The notes below the pieces were generated by a model. It was not told the DNA's origin. It saw nothing but the letters and a program-made list of their open reading frames with translations, and searched no databases. 64,000 bases of DNA from positions 310,001 to 374,000 of the forward strand of contig NZ_JAFEWF010000008.1 in assembly GCF_017355835.1 (NCBI RefSeq), in the 5' to 3' direction. A program made the position numbers and the translations under genes. Below are positions 43,401 to 51,090 of the stretch, piece after piece. Within the stretch, counting starts at the first letter, position 1. Each line of letters starts with the position of its first letter. The DNA comes from Desertivirga brevis. Its GTDB lineage: Bacteria; Bacteroidota; Bacteroidia; Sphingobacteriales; Sphingobacteriaceae.

Positions 43401-45921
43401 GCTGCCCGGTACATATTGTCGCATTTGCGGCAGTTGCCTGAACCGTTGGAAGAGGGGTGATTGTTACAGTGTAAGTAAAGGGTTCACCACTACAACCATT
43501 AGCTTCAGGAACTATAGTAAAGGTAACTTTTGCATTAGTATAGGGATTTGTATTGATCAGCGTCTGTTCAATATCGCCTGTTCCACTTGTCGCAAATCCC
43601 TGTGCATTTGAAGTTCCTGTTGCTGTCCATCTGATTGTGCTGTTAGCAATCACGGCTCTGGGGCTGTATCTGAGATTTGTACCAGTACAAATTTCAGTCG
43701 AGGTAGCTGTTGTTATTTTGTTAGGAGGATAAATAGTTAGCACCATTACATCAACAACACGATCACAGGGAGCAGGGATGGTTGTAGTGGCTGATAGGGA
43801 AAGCTGCACTGTCCCCGCAGTAACTTCTGCCTGAGAAGGAATGTACTGTGGATTTAGTACATTACGGTTAGGGACAAATGTTCCCGTTCCGCCTACCCAT
43901 GAAAATCCTGCTACCGGAGGCCCGCTTAAAGAGCCATTCAGCTGAACTTTTTCTCCTGCGCAAATAGCAGCGTCAGTTCCGGCACTAACTGTAGGAGACT
44001 CATTGAACTTTATAGTTTTTGTCTCTGAGTTTGTGCCACAGTTATTTTTTACAGTGATCTTTATCGTATAAACACCATAGTCTGAGAAGAAAATAGCAGG
44101 CTCTTTTGAATTGGCCGATGTTCCATTCCTAAACTCAAATCCTCCACCACTTACTTCCCATTTGTAAGTGTCTGGCTCATCTTTAAACGTTCCTGCAAAG
44201 CTGGTGGTCACCGGATTTCCCTCGGTATTACTAAAGTTCAGTAATTGTCCTTTTCCGCATAGGTTAGACTGCCAATTAGTAGTAACAGATGGCTGTTCAT
44301 TAATGATGATAGTTTTTTTAGCAGTTGTAACAGGCTGACATGAGGAGTTTGCCGTAAGAGCAACAGTATAAATTCCTGCCTTGATAAACTTAAACTCAGC
44401 ATCCTTAGAATCTGCTGTAGTTCCATTAACAAATACTGGTGCTGAGGGTCCTTCTATCACCCATTTAAATGAATTAGGAGCGCCATTTGCATCGTCAATT
44501 ACAGAAGTATTTGTAGTTCTAATAATAGTTGAGACGCAGGAAATATCAGAACTAGCAGTAAAAGAAGGTTTTGGCGGAGCCTGGATCAGGATAGTGCGTT
44601 CTAAAGGGGCAGCCTGACAATCCGAATTACTCTGCGACTCTAGCCTTATAGTATGTGGCCCGGGAGTTGTGAAGGTATGTTTGAGTGCGTAGGTAATTGG
44701 AACTCCATCCCCAGGAGAAACCAAAACGTTATCTACATACCAAAAGTAAGAAACATTGTTATTGTTACACTCAGGGGAAGTAGAACTTGGATTTTCTCCT
44801 GCAACTGAATTGTTCCCAATAGTCAACTGAGTGTTTAGACAAGCAAAGCCAGGAATGCCGAACCGATTCTCTGGTTGTGTTACCACTTTTGCTTGTGTAG
44901 AAACCGGAGTACCAATCTCGTTACAAAAAGGACTCATTAGCTGCATTCCAATCCCGAATACATTATAATAGCGAACGCTACCTACAACTACCTGACTACC
45001 ACAGGATGATCTGGAATAGCTATGTTCAACTACTCCCTTCCTATTTTTAATTCGATTGATAGTATAAGTTTCTATTGCCTGGTCGCCCCAGTTAATCCTA
45101 TAAGTATACCCGGGGAAGTTTGACTTAATACCCCCCGATGATTCAATTTCCACCCCATATTTTAATGAACCATTAGGCAAACACACAGTATTGCTTCCGA
45201 AAGTACTGAAAGGAGTGTTTTGGGTGTTGTTAACAACGAAATAAGACTGCGTTGAAATAATGCCATTTAGTTCAGCTCTAACTGTAAGCGTATAGTGAGT
45301 AATATCAGCAATTAGTTGAGCTGTAGAAACTCCTTCGAAGGAAAGCTGCTTAACATCCGTAGGAACAAATCCATTCGTGGCCGTAGCAGTGACGCGAGCG
45401 CCGGAAGTAGACGTATTGGTAAAATTGAACCTTGTATTGCTGCGACCTGAAGCACAACTACCAAATGTTTTTGGGTTAGAACTGATTGTCTGAGTTGGAG
45501 CATCAACGCTTGCCTGTATGCCAGATGAGTTTGCAACCTGAAATAGAGTGGAAGCTTCCGATACCTTTGCCGGTGCAGTAGATTTGATACGCACTTTATA
45601 GTTTCCTGCTGTCAGTCCAGCTGGGAGTAAGCCATTCACGAAGGTAGTGTAATGACTGTTGTAACTGCCGATCAACTGTTCATTACTGAAATTGCCATTG
45701 GCGTCGGATAAGTAGAGCCGGAAACTGTTAGTATGGAGAAGTTCACCTGAAGGATCATCAATGGATAGAGGTACCGATATCGTTGATCCCTTGCCGTAAG
45801 GTCCAGGTTCGATAGAACCCACCGTAATGGTTTGTGCACTTGTTTTCGATAGAAATGCACATATTATAATGAGAAATAATGTAAATCTTTTAATCATCCG
45901 CACGTTGAAGAGTCCCCTCAT
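40471..45921 (-). CDS. Giant PKD/Ig-repeat surface protein with CHU_C C-terminus
   Basis: A 1816-residue secreted protein. Signal peptide (~1-30, ending KTSAQ), then many repeated ~80-90 residue beta-sandwich modules. From about residue 1360 several are PKD type, marked by F-x-W-N-F-G-D/N-G motifs (VDFEWNFGNGQVS, GTYTWNFGDGSPV, LKYNWDFGDRTND). Earlier modules look like Ig-like repeats with C-A-G or C-E-G motifs (AAICAGEKVQLNG, ATICTGQRTG, NTVCEGASVSIAG). The C-terminal ~90 residues are the CHU_C block: IPNAFMPNS, WEFKIFNKWGETLW, VESWDGT, PQGVYFWEV. Such proteins are T9SS-exported adhesins or gliding-associated surface proteins (SprB-like). The cognate PorP gene overlaps its stop. Client-partner specificity is inference. 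Confidence 0.92.
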   Translation of the reverse strand: MRGLFNVRMIKRFTLFLIIICAFLSKTSAQTITVGSIEPGPYGKGSTISVPLSIDDPSGELLHTNSFRLYLSDANGNFSNEQLIGSYNSHYTTFVNGLLPAGLTAGNYKVRIKSTAPAKVSEASTLFQVANSSGIQASVDAPTQTISSNPKTFGSCASGRSNTRFNFTNTSTSGARVTATATNGFVPTDVKQLSFEGVSTAQLIADITHYTLTVRAELNGIISTQSYFVVNNTQNTPFSTFGSNTVCLPNGSLKYGVEIESSGGIKSNFPGYTYRINWGDQAIETYTINRIKNRKGVVEHSYSRSSCGSQVVVGSVRYYNVFGIGMQLMSPFCNEIGTPVSTQAKVVTQPENRFGIPGFACLNTQLTIGNNSVAGENPSSTSPECNNNNVSYFWYVDNVLVSPGDGVPITYALKHTFTTPGPHTIRLESQSNSDCQAAPLERTILIQAPPKPSFTASSDISCVSTIIRTTNTSVIDDANGAPNSFKWVIEGPSAPVFVNGTTADSKDAEFKFIKAGIYTVALTANSSCQPVTTAKKTIIINEQPSVTTNWQSNLCGKGQLLNFSNTEGNPVTTSFAGTFKDEPDTYKWEVSGGGFEFRNGTSANSKEPAIFFSDYGVYTIKITVKNNCGTNSETKTIKFNESPTVSAGTDAAICAGEKVQLNGSLSGPPVAGFSWVGGTGTFVPNRNVLNPQYIPSQAEVTAGTVQLSLSATTTIPAPCDRVVDVMVLTIYPPNKITTATSTEICTGTNLRYSPRAVIANSTIRWTATGTSNAQGFATSGTGDIEQTLINTNPYTNAKVTFTIVPEANGCSGEPFTYTVTITPLPTVQATAANATICTGQRTGITLIPSIAGTKFTWTSSVTGTITGSTNQSTPTTATSINDLLQNTGRTAGTVTYVITPVNTTGCAGTPTTITINVTAPPIIADAGQDQKLCNAVQVKLNGNHPGSGTGKWTLISSQSGVTFDDDTKIDALVSGLKPGQVYRLKWTISGPGTCTSSSDEVQINNLSDLSNNTITYSGNTVCEGASVSIAGSTPTGGDASSYIYTWESSKDGINWTPANIASQKDFTVIVTETTYFHRIVKSASCTSISGVIKVEVQKGISNNNITTGNQHICKGTAPTILEGTTPNGADGTFKYQWQQSQDGTNWSVIIGATAPTYQAPALTVTTYFRRVVTSTICTGAQQNVSNSVQIKVSKGAIANYNWLSESSCAPFIISKENIKAEASEPGDTYEWFADDKLIGKGIDFPGFTLPNPGDEVVIRLEVTSALGCGTNKFSHTFKTNSTLTAEFVTSTTVGCGSVAISFTNRTKNPQGVDFEWNFGNGQVSYQQHPSAITYTARADNRDTTYMAVLKAKSKCAISLDTVYIRVYGKPTPKFSPSTVEGCSPLTVTFRNSSPSISGTYTWNFGDGSPVETYTDNRSVKHTFTTGKSRTFTITLTQKNACGDQVSLSHSIKVAPNTVTPDLFVEPAQTSGCAPHTVKFFNYTTGAKSYAYVFGDGTDTIRTNSDEPIEHTFWKGGVYKVKLIASNCSDTTVIKTITVYEQAEAKFTADVTEGCAPLSVKFNNETKNAIYQLWDFGNGKTFIGANPPAQIYSAAKPSYTVKLITKSNYGCMDTLVMKDYIKVTAQPLASFEVLPGDVIQYPDFRFKFRNTSTGANLKYNWDFGDRTNDSSRDPEHLYPDTGSYKVKLIVSNSLGCNDVTEHTVRITGTPGSLFIPNAFMPNSASEELRRFRAKGSGIERWEFKIFNKWGETLWITDKLDAKGVPVESWDGTSNGNPVPQGVYFWEVKAFFKNGNEWSGMSYNNSEPKKTGVIHLIR

Positions 45922-46230
45922 TTACTGAATTCATTTACTCGAAATAATGCCTTCTACGGGCTGCAGCAAAGTGAGGGTTCAATTGTTTTATTTACTGAAA
46001 GTCAAATTCTTTTTGAAACTTAGGTGTTTGCAGAATATAGGCTGCAAAAACAGGTTAGCGCCAGTTTAATATTATGCATTAAAATTATTTGAGAGAGATA
46101 AATTAGATAGTTGTTTGTACGGAATTAAATAACAAAAGTTACTAAGTAAGAAGGGTTAGGATAGTAATTGCCGAAGGAAAGGGATTCTGGCAGGGCATAC
46201 TTTTTGTTAAAAGGAATGTAAACCTTACTT

Positions 46231-46395
46231 ATGAAAACATCTCAACCCAACAAAGTATTAAAAACGTTACACACCGTGTTATCTCACGATGAGAAACAAG
46301 CCATCCGCGTAGCTATTGAAAGATATAAGCAGACCGGCAAACTGATAAGTTTGAGGGACATTGAGCTGTATAAAAAAAAGAAATCGCAGGAGTAA
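46231..46395 (+). CDS. Small basic hypothetical protein (54 residues)
   Basis: A short ORF with an acceptable upstream AAAAGGAA ribosome-binding stretch 8-13 bases before the ATG. It encodes a Lys-rich, mostly helical protein: MKTSQPNKVLKTLHTVLSHD then EKQAIRVAIERYKQTGKLISLRDIELYKKKKSQE. The composition looks like a real helical protein with a helix-turn-like middle and not random sequence. The stop is 1 base before the convergent stop of the minus-strand GH43-like gene. No family recognised; DNA or protein binding is only a guess. Confidence 0.6.
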   Translation: MKTSQPNKVLKTLHTVLSHDEKQAIRVAIERYKQTGKLISLRDIELYKKKKSQE

Positions 46396-46396
46396 G

Positions 46397-47848
46397 TTAT
46401 AAAAACACGCCCTCAGGCCTTAAGTATAGTTGTATTTCTAACAATGCCCGGAACTTTTTATACCCGGCCTTACCCGGTTTGTAAGCGTGGAGAAACATAA
46501 GGAGGCGCCCGTCCTCCGTCCGAAGTACGGAAGGGTGACCAGGAGCTGCCCAATCTTTCGAGGATTGTAGCAATTGCTTTTGTGTTTTTACATAAGGGCC
46601 AAGTAGTTGATCTGAAATAGCTACACCTATCCCATACTGGTCTGTAGAGAAGTCGTTCCCGGCGTAAAATAGATAGTATTTATTTTCATGCTTCGTCACC
46701 CACATTCCTTCTACAAGATGAGCTTCCCATTGCATGTCATTTTCCAGGATCTTTACTTTTTTCCCGATAAGGGTTTTACCATCGACAGCCAGCCTTTGTA
46801 CAAACATCGGAGTTTTCATGAATTTCAGAATCTCTTCTACTTCGTCGCCGTCTAATATTGGGTATTTTTGACTTAAAGAGCTCAATATGCTTTGAAAATC
46901 TGTAAATCGTTCAATCACAGCTTCTATAAGGATCTGCAATAAAAAGAATTTCTCCATTGCCTCAAGACCTTTCGCCCATGGCCAAAGGGTGATTACCATG
47001 GCAGCCATGCGTTGATCCTCCTTTTCGGGAAACAGATAGGGAATCACGAACGGGTTTTGAAAAAGCAAATCAGTAAGCTTTTGTGGCCAGATGTCATTAT
47101 TGTCTTCTTTCCAGAACAGGTAAACGTTTTTTTCGTCTTCAACAAACAGGTGGGGATCGATGACGTTTCCTTTTATTATTGGCTCGGGTTCTGGTTTAAA
47201 AGGTCCCTCAGGGTGGGATGAGCTGGCCAATCCGACGCAAAGTTCCCTGGTGTTTTTATCTCGTGCTACAAAATAAACTCTAAATTCTTCTCCTACCTGG
47301 TGCATTTCGGGTGCCCAGTAGTCTGCTAATGATTCACCTTCTGCTGTCCATTCTGGTTTTGAACCTTCTGGGAATACATAGGAGCAGAATTCCCAGTCGC
47401 TGAGGTTTTTTGATTTAAGGATAGGGAAGGAGTCTGGTGCATCATTAGATGTACTTACAAGATAATAGAGGGTTTCACCAGGTATGTTTACTTTTAATAT
47501 GGCAGGGTCTCCGTATCCGTAGTGCATCTTTTTATGCACATTTTCGGTTAAAACAACTCTATAATTATAGGAGAGATCTGGTGCAGATTTGTTTATCTTT
47601 CGATTGTGCGGTGTTCTGATATGAAAATCATGAGCTAACTTCTGAAAAAAGTCTAGATAAGCGTTGTGCAAGTTGCTTTCAACTTTATATTGAAAAGCCG
47701 CACGGTTTTCTCCCGGTTCACAATCCTCTATGATAGCAAAAGTTCGGTAATTGTTGGAATTACTACCTGCGCTCCTAATTGATATATTAAAAATATTTGG
47801 AGCGTTATCCGGAGTGCTCAGTTCAATAGCCTTATCATCAATCTTCAT
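46397..47848 (-). CDS. Cytosolic GH43-like glycosidase-fold protein with insertion
   Basis: A 483-residue five-bladed propeller-like protein of the glycoside hydrolase 43 superfamily. The family acids are visible: GDPAIL (Asp114, base), VIDPHLF (Asp231) and LVEGMWV (Glu380, acid), with YYLVSTSND, YWAPEMHQVG, YYLFYAGNDF and SVLRTEDGRLLMFLHAY as blade strands. There is an N-terminal ~95-residue extension and a ~90-residue helical insertion (~258-350). No signal peptide, so it should be intracellular. The substrate is unknown and it is not in an evident polysaccharide locus. Confidence 0.75.
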   Translation of the reverse strand: MKIDDKAIELSTPDNAPNIFNISIRSAGSNSNNYRTFAIIEDCEPGENRAAFQYKVESNLHNAYLDFFQKLAHDFHIRTPHNRKINKSAPDLSYNYRVVLTENVHKKMHYGYGDPAILKVNIPGETLYYLVSTSNDAPDSFPILKSKNLSDWEFCSYVFPEGSKPEWTAEGESLADYWAPEMHQVGEEFRVYFVARDKNTRELCVGLASSSHPEGPFKPEPEPIIKGNVIDPHLFVEDEKNVYLFWKEDNNDIWPQKLTDLLFQNPFVIPYLFPEKEDQRMAAMVITLWPWAKGLEAMEKFFLLQILIEAVIERFTDFQSILSSLSQKYPILDGDEVEEILKFMKTPMFVQRLAVDGKTLIGKKVKILENDMQWEAHLVEGMWVTKHENKYYLFYAGNDFSTDQYGIGVAISDQLLGPYVKTQKQLLQSSKDWAAPGHPSVLRTEDGRLLMFLHAYKPGKAGYKKFRALLEIQLYLRPEGVFL

Positions 47849-47993
47849 AACAACAGCCGAACAAGTTTTAAGCCGGATATGTTGAAATATAGGTAAGAAA
47901 ATAAAAAATATTTATTAGCGGCTAGCTACCTTAAATGCTTCTTCACGCCACTTGTCCGGCATTATCATTGATGTAAACCATATAAAAGATGTA

Positions 47994-48839
47994 ATGAAAG
48001 TAGGAGACTTGGTAAATCCGGTTACAAGCCAGTATGATATTGCAGAGATAATGGGTGGCTTGTATGGAGACGGAATTATAGGACTTAAAGGTGCTTTTAG
48101 CCGGGAATGGGTGCAGCAACTGGGTGAAGACATTGCAGTGCTATACGAAGATGCACTTAGAAGACCAGGCGGAGCAGTTGGTCGTGGACCAAAACGACAT
48201 TATGTAGAAATACATCCTGAAGATATCAGGGGATTTGTAGATCTGGTAACCCATCCATGGGTGAAAACGGTTTGTGAAGCAGTACTTGGACCAGAATACA
48301 AGGTCGTGGAAATAGGGTTTGATGTTCCTAATCCAGGCTCAATGGATCAGCCCTGGCACCGTGACTTTGGCGCTCCGCCCGACACTACCCTGGGAAGGAG
48401 GCTTAACTCCCTGGCGTTTAATATTACCACAGTGGATGTATTCGAAGATATGGGGCCTTTTGTGATAGCGCCAGGAACGCAATGGGACTTGCCGGAAGGC
48501 TTTGAACATGAGATGTTCCCATCGAAGGATATGTATGAAAGGTATGAAGCAAGGGCGCAACGTAAAATGCCCAAGATGGGTGACATTTCTGTTCGCTCGG
48601 CGTTAACTATCCACAAGGGAACCGCAAATGTTTCTGACAAAGCTAGACCAGTACTTGTTTTGGGTGTAGATGCTCCCGGAGCTAATAATGCAGAACGTCA
48701 CGATCTACAGGTGACACACGGCTATTTTGAGAAGCTACCCGAATATGTGAAACGACATCTAACCTACAGACTGGTAAATGAGTTGGAGCCAATTGTACAG
48801 GCCCATACTATTGAGGGTTTAATGATGGGAGAGGCCTAA
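47994..48839 (+). CDS. Phytanoyl-CoA dioxygenase (PhyH) family protein
   Basis: ATG 47994 is chosen over the upstream TTG 47952; the protein begins MKVGDLVNPVTSQYD and has 281 residues. It is a non-haem Fe(II)/2-oxoglutarate oxygenase fold. The metal triad is visible as WHRDF (His and Asp) and TIHKGTAN (distal His), followed by ARPVLVLGVD as the oxoglutarate-binding Arg segment. IVQAHTIEGLMMGEA ends the chain. Substrates vary from fatty acyl-CoA to small molecules and cannot be named. It runs divergently from the GH43-like gene. Confidence 0.9.
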   Translation: MKVGDLVNPVTSQYDIAEIMGGLYGDGIIGLKGAFSREWVQQLGEDIAVLYEDALRRPGGAVGRGPKRHYVEIHPEDIRGFVDLVTHPWVKTVCEAVLGPEYKVVEIGFDVPNPGSMDQPWHRDFGAPPDTTLGRRLNSLAFNITTVDVFEDMGPFVIAPGTQWDLPEGFEHEMFPSKDMYERYEARAQRKMPKMGDISVRSALTIHKGTANVSDKARPVLVLGVDAPGANNAERHDLQVTHGYFEKLPEYVKRHLTYRLVNELEPIVQAHTIEGLMMGEA

Positions 48840-48934
48840 AAGGATAGGCCAAAACTAATTTAACATAGCACTTGTTCTATTCGAAAGGTTGGAGATCATC
48901 AACCCAATCACTTTTGCTTAATTAAAACACGAGG

Positions 48935-48956
48935 AGCCCCATTAGGGGCTTTGTTA
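48935..48956 (+). terminator. Hairpin just upstream of ligD
   Basis: AGCCCC (48935-48940) and GGGGCT (48945-48950) pair around ATTA, followed by TTTGTTAT. It could end the PhyH transcript, but it also sits 10 bases before the ligD ATG, where it could affect translation. Confidence 0.55.
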
Positions 48957-48959
48957 TCT

Positions 48960-51059
48960 ATGGCGAAAACTAAAACTAAAAAAGAAGAGGCTGCAGTTCG
49001 TGATAAAAAGGCTGAAGAGGTTTTAGCCTCACAGACTGAAGGAATTGCCGAAGGAATTACGTCTTACCTTGAGAGGATACCCGAGAGTCCATTTCCAGAA
49101 ACAGTTATGCCCATGTTAGCGACGCTGACAAACAAACCTTTTGATGATCCTGACTGGTTCTATGAGGTAAAGTGGGACGGATATCGCGCTTTAGCCTATA
49201 TTAAATACGGAGAGGTAGAACTTAGATCGCGTAATAATAAATCATTCAACGAAAAGTTTTATCCCATCCATACCCTTTTGCGCTCATGGAAGCTCAATGC
49301 TATACTGGACGGTGAAATCCTCGTACTTAATAAAAAGGGTATTTCTGATTTCAGTGCACTGCAGAACTGGAGGAGTGAAGCTGACGGCGAGCTTGTTTTT
49401 TACGTTTTCGACATATTGTACCTGGAGGGAAAAAATTTGATGGCTTTGCCTTTGAGGCATCGACTGGAATTATTGAAGCAGGTGCTACCAACAGCTGATG
49501 ACCGTGTTAGAATAAGTAAAATTTTCGAAGCTAAAGGAACAGAGTTTTTTGAAGCCGCAGGAAAAATGGGGCTTGAAGGTATTATTGCCAAACGTGCAGA
49601 TAGTACTTATATTCCTGACTTTAGGTCCAAAGACTGGCTGAAAATAAAAGTTCATCAGCGCCAGGAGGTTGTTATAGGAGGTTTTACCAGAAATGATGGG
49701 TCGTCTAAGCTTTTTAGCTCCCTACTATTAGGTGTATTTGAAAATGATAAATTCCAATATGTAGGCAAAGTAGGTACAGGATTCTCTGATAAGCTGCAGA
49801 AGCAAATGATGGAAAGTTTCAAACCTTACATTACAGACAACTGCCCTTTTGTTCATGAGCCTGATTATAATAAACCCTCTCGTTTCAGACCCAATCCACC
49901 ACATGCTACTGCTACCTGGTTAAAGCCAGAGCTGGTTTGTGAAGTGAGTTTCGCGGAGGTTACTTCTGATGGTGTTTTCAGGCACCCCTCCTTTGAGGGG
50001 ATGAGGGAAGATAAGAAAGCTGCAGAAGTTAGGAGGGAAGTATCGCTACCCTTGTCTGAAGCAGTGCCTGAAAGTAATGAATTGCAGAAAACAATGGTCT
50101 CGGCACCAAAGCCAAAAGCAAATAAGACTTTGCTAAATCCCAAAGACGAAACTCAGGTAAGACCAATTAATGGGCACGATCTTAAGTTTACTAATTTAAG
50201 CAAGTTGTACTGGCCTGATGAAGGTATTAGTAAGCGCGATCTATTTAATTATTACTACCAAGTAGCAGAGTATATTCTCCCATATCTAAAGGATCGTCCT
50301 CAATCCCTAAATCGTTTTCCTAATGGGATCAAGGGGAAGAGTTTTTACCAGAAAAATGTAAAGGAGACAGCTCCTGATTGGGCTGAGACTTTTCCTTATG
50401 TCACCAGTGACGGCGAGCATAAAGAATTTCTGGTGGTAACAGACGAGGCAAGCCTTATGTGGATGAATTCTTTGGGTTGTATTGAAGTTAATCCCTGGTT
50501 TTCACGTACACAATCTCCTGATAACCCTGATTATTGTGTTATCGATCTTGATCCTGATAAAAATACATTTGAACAGGTTATCGAGGCTGCTAATGTTGTT
50601 AAGAAAGTATTAGACGCAATTGGTGTTCCTTCTTACTGCAAGACATCCGGTTCTACAGGCATGCACATCTATATACCTTTAGCAGCAAAATATTCATACG
50701 ATCAATCTCAGCTCTTTGGGAGGCTTATTGCCAATATTGTTCATGAACAGATCCCAGAATATACAAGCGTAGAGCGTTTCATAGCGGAACGAAAGGGAAA
50801 GATGTATGTAGATTTCCTTCAAAACCGCCCAGGTGCTACAATAGCAGGGCCTTATTCGTTAAGACCAAAACCAGGAGCAACGGTAGCCATGCCTCTCCAC
50901 TGGGATGAAGTGAAACCTGGCCTTCAGATGAAAGATTTTACGATCTATAATACAGTTGCAAGACTTAATAGGGAAGGAGACCTCTTTAAACCAGTATTAG
51001 GAGAAGGTATTGACCTCATGAAGGCCGTAGAAAAAGCAAAAAGCATATTTGGAAGCTAA
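48960..51059 (+). CDS. ligD: LigD-type DNA ligase (ligase + polymerase, no phosphoesterase domain)
   Basis: ATG 48960 is preferred over TTG 48951, giving 699 residues. LigD repairs double-strand breaks by non-homologous end joining, with Ku. The order is ligase then polymerase. The ligase has the adenylation motif EVKWDGYRAL (Lys of K-x-D-G), DGEILVLNKKG, VFDILYLEG, GLEGIIAKR and SKDWLKIK. After a linker with VRPINGHDLKFTNLSK, the archaeo-eukaryotic primase-like polymerase shows RPQSLNRFPNG, ARPxx-like DYCVIDLDPDKNTF, SGSTGMHIYIPL and AERKGKMYVDFLQN. The usual N-terminal phosphoesterase is absent. No ku gene is in the window. Confidence 0.95.
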   Translation: MAKTKTKKEEAAVRDKKAEEVLASQTEGIAEGITSYLERIPESPFPETVMPMLATLTNKPFDDPDWFYEVKWDGYRALAYIKYGEVELRSRNNKSFNEKFYPIHTLLRSWKLNAILDGEILVLNKKGISDFSALQNWRSEADGELVFYVFDILYLEGKNLMALPLRHRLELLKQVLPTADDRVRISKIFEAKGTEFFEAAGKMGLEGIIAKRADSTYIPDFRSKDWLKIKVHQRQEVVIGGFTRNDGSSKLFSSLLLGVFENDKFQYVGKVGTGFSDKLQKQMMESFKPYITDNCPFVHEPDYNKPSRFRPNPPHATATWLKPELVCEVSFAEVTSDGVFRHPSFEGMREDKKAAEVRREVSLPLSEAVPESNELQKTMVSAPKPKANKTLLNPKDETQVRPINGHDLKFTNLSKLYWPDEGISKRDLFNYYYQVAEYILPYLKDRPQSLNRFPNGIKGKSFYQKNVKETAPDWAETFPYVTSDGEHKEFLVVTDEASLMWMNSLGCIEVNPWFSRTQSPDNPDYCVIDLDPDKNTFEQVIEAANVVKKVLDAIGVPSYCKTSGSTGMHIYIPLAAKYSYDQSQLFGRLIANIVHEQIPEYTSVERFIAERKGKMYVDFLQNRPGATIAGPYSLRPKPGATVAMPLHWDEVKPGLQMKDFTIYNTVARLNREGDLFKPVLGEGIDLMKAVEKAKSIFGS

Positions 51060-51060
51060 A

Positions 51061-51090
51061 TGTCATGCAGTTCTTAAGAACTGCATGACA
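51061..51090. terminator. Perfect 30-bp palindrome overlapping the selO end
   Basis: The two 15-base halves, TGTCATGCAGTTCTT and AAGAACTGCATGACA, are perfect complements. It lies just after ligD and includes the selO stop codon and its last four codons, so it can terminate both convergent transcripts. Confidence 0.8.
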
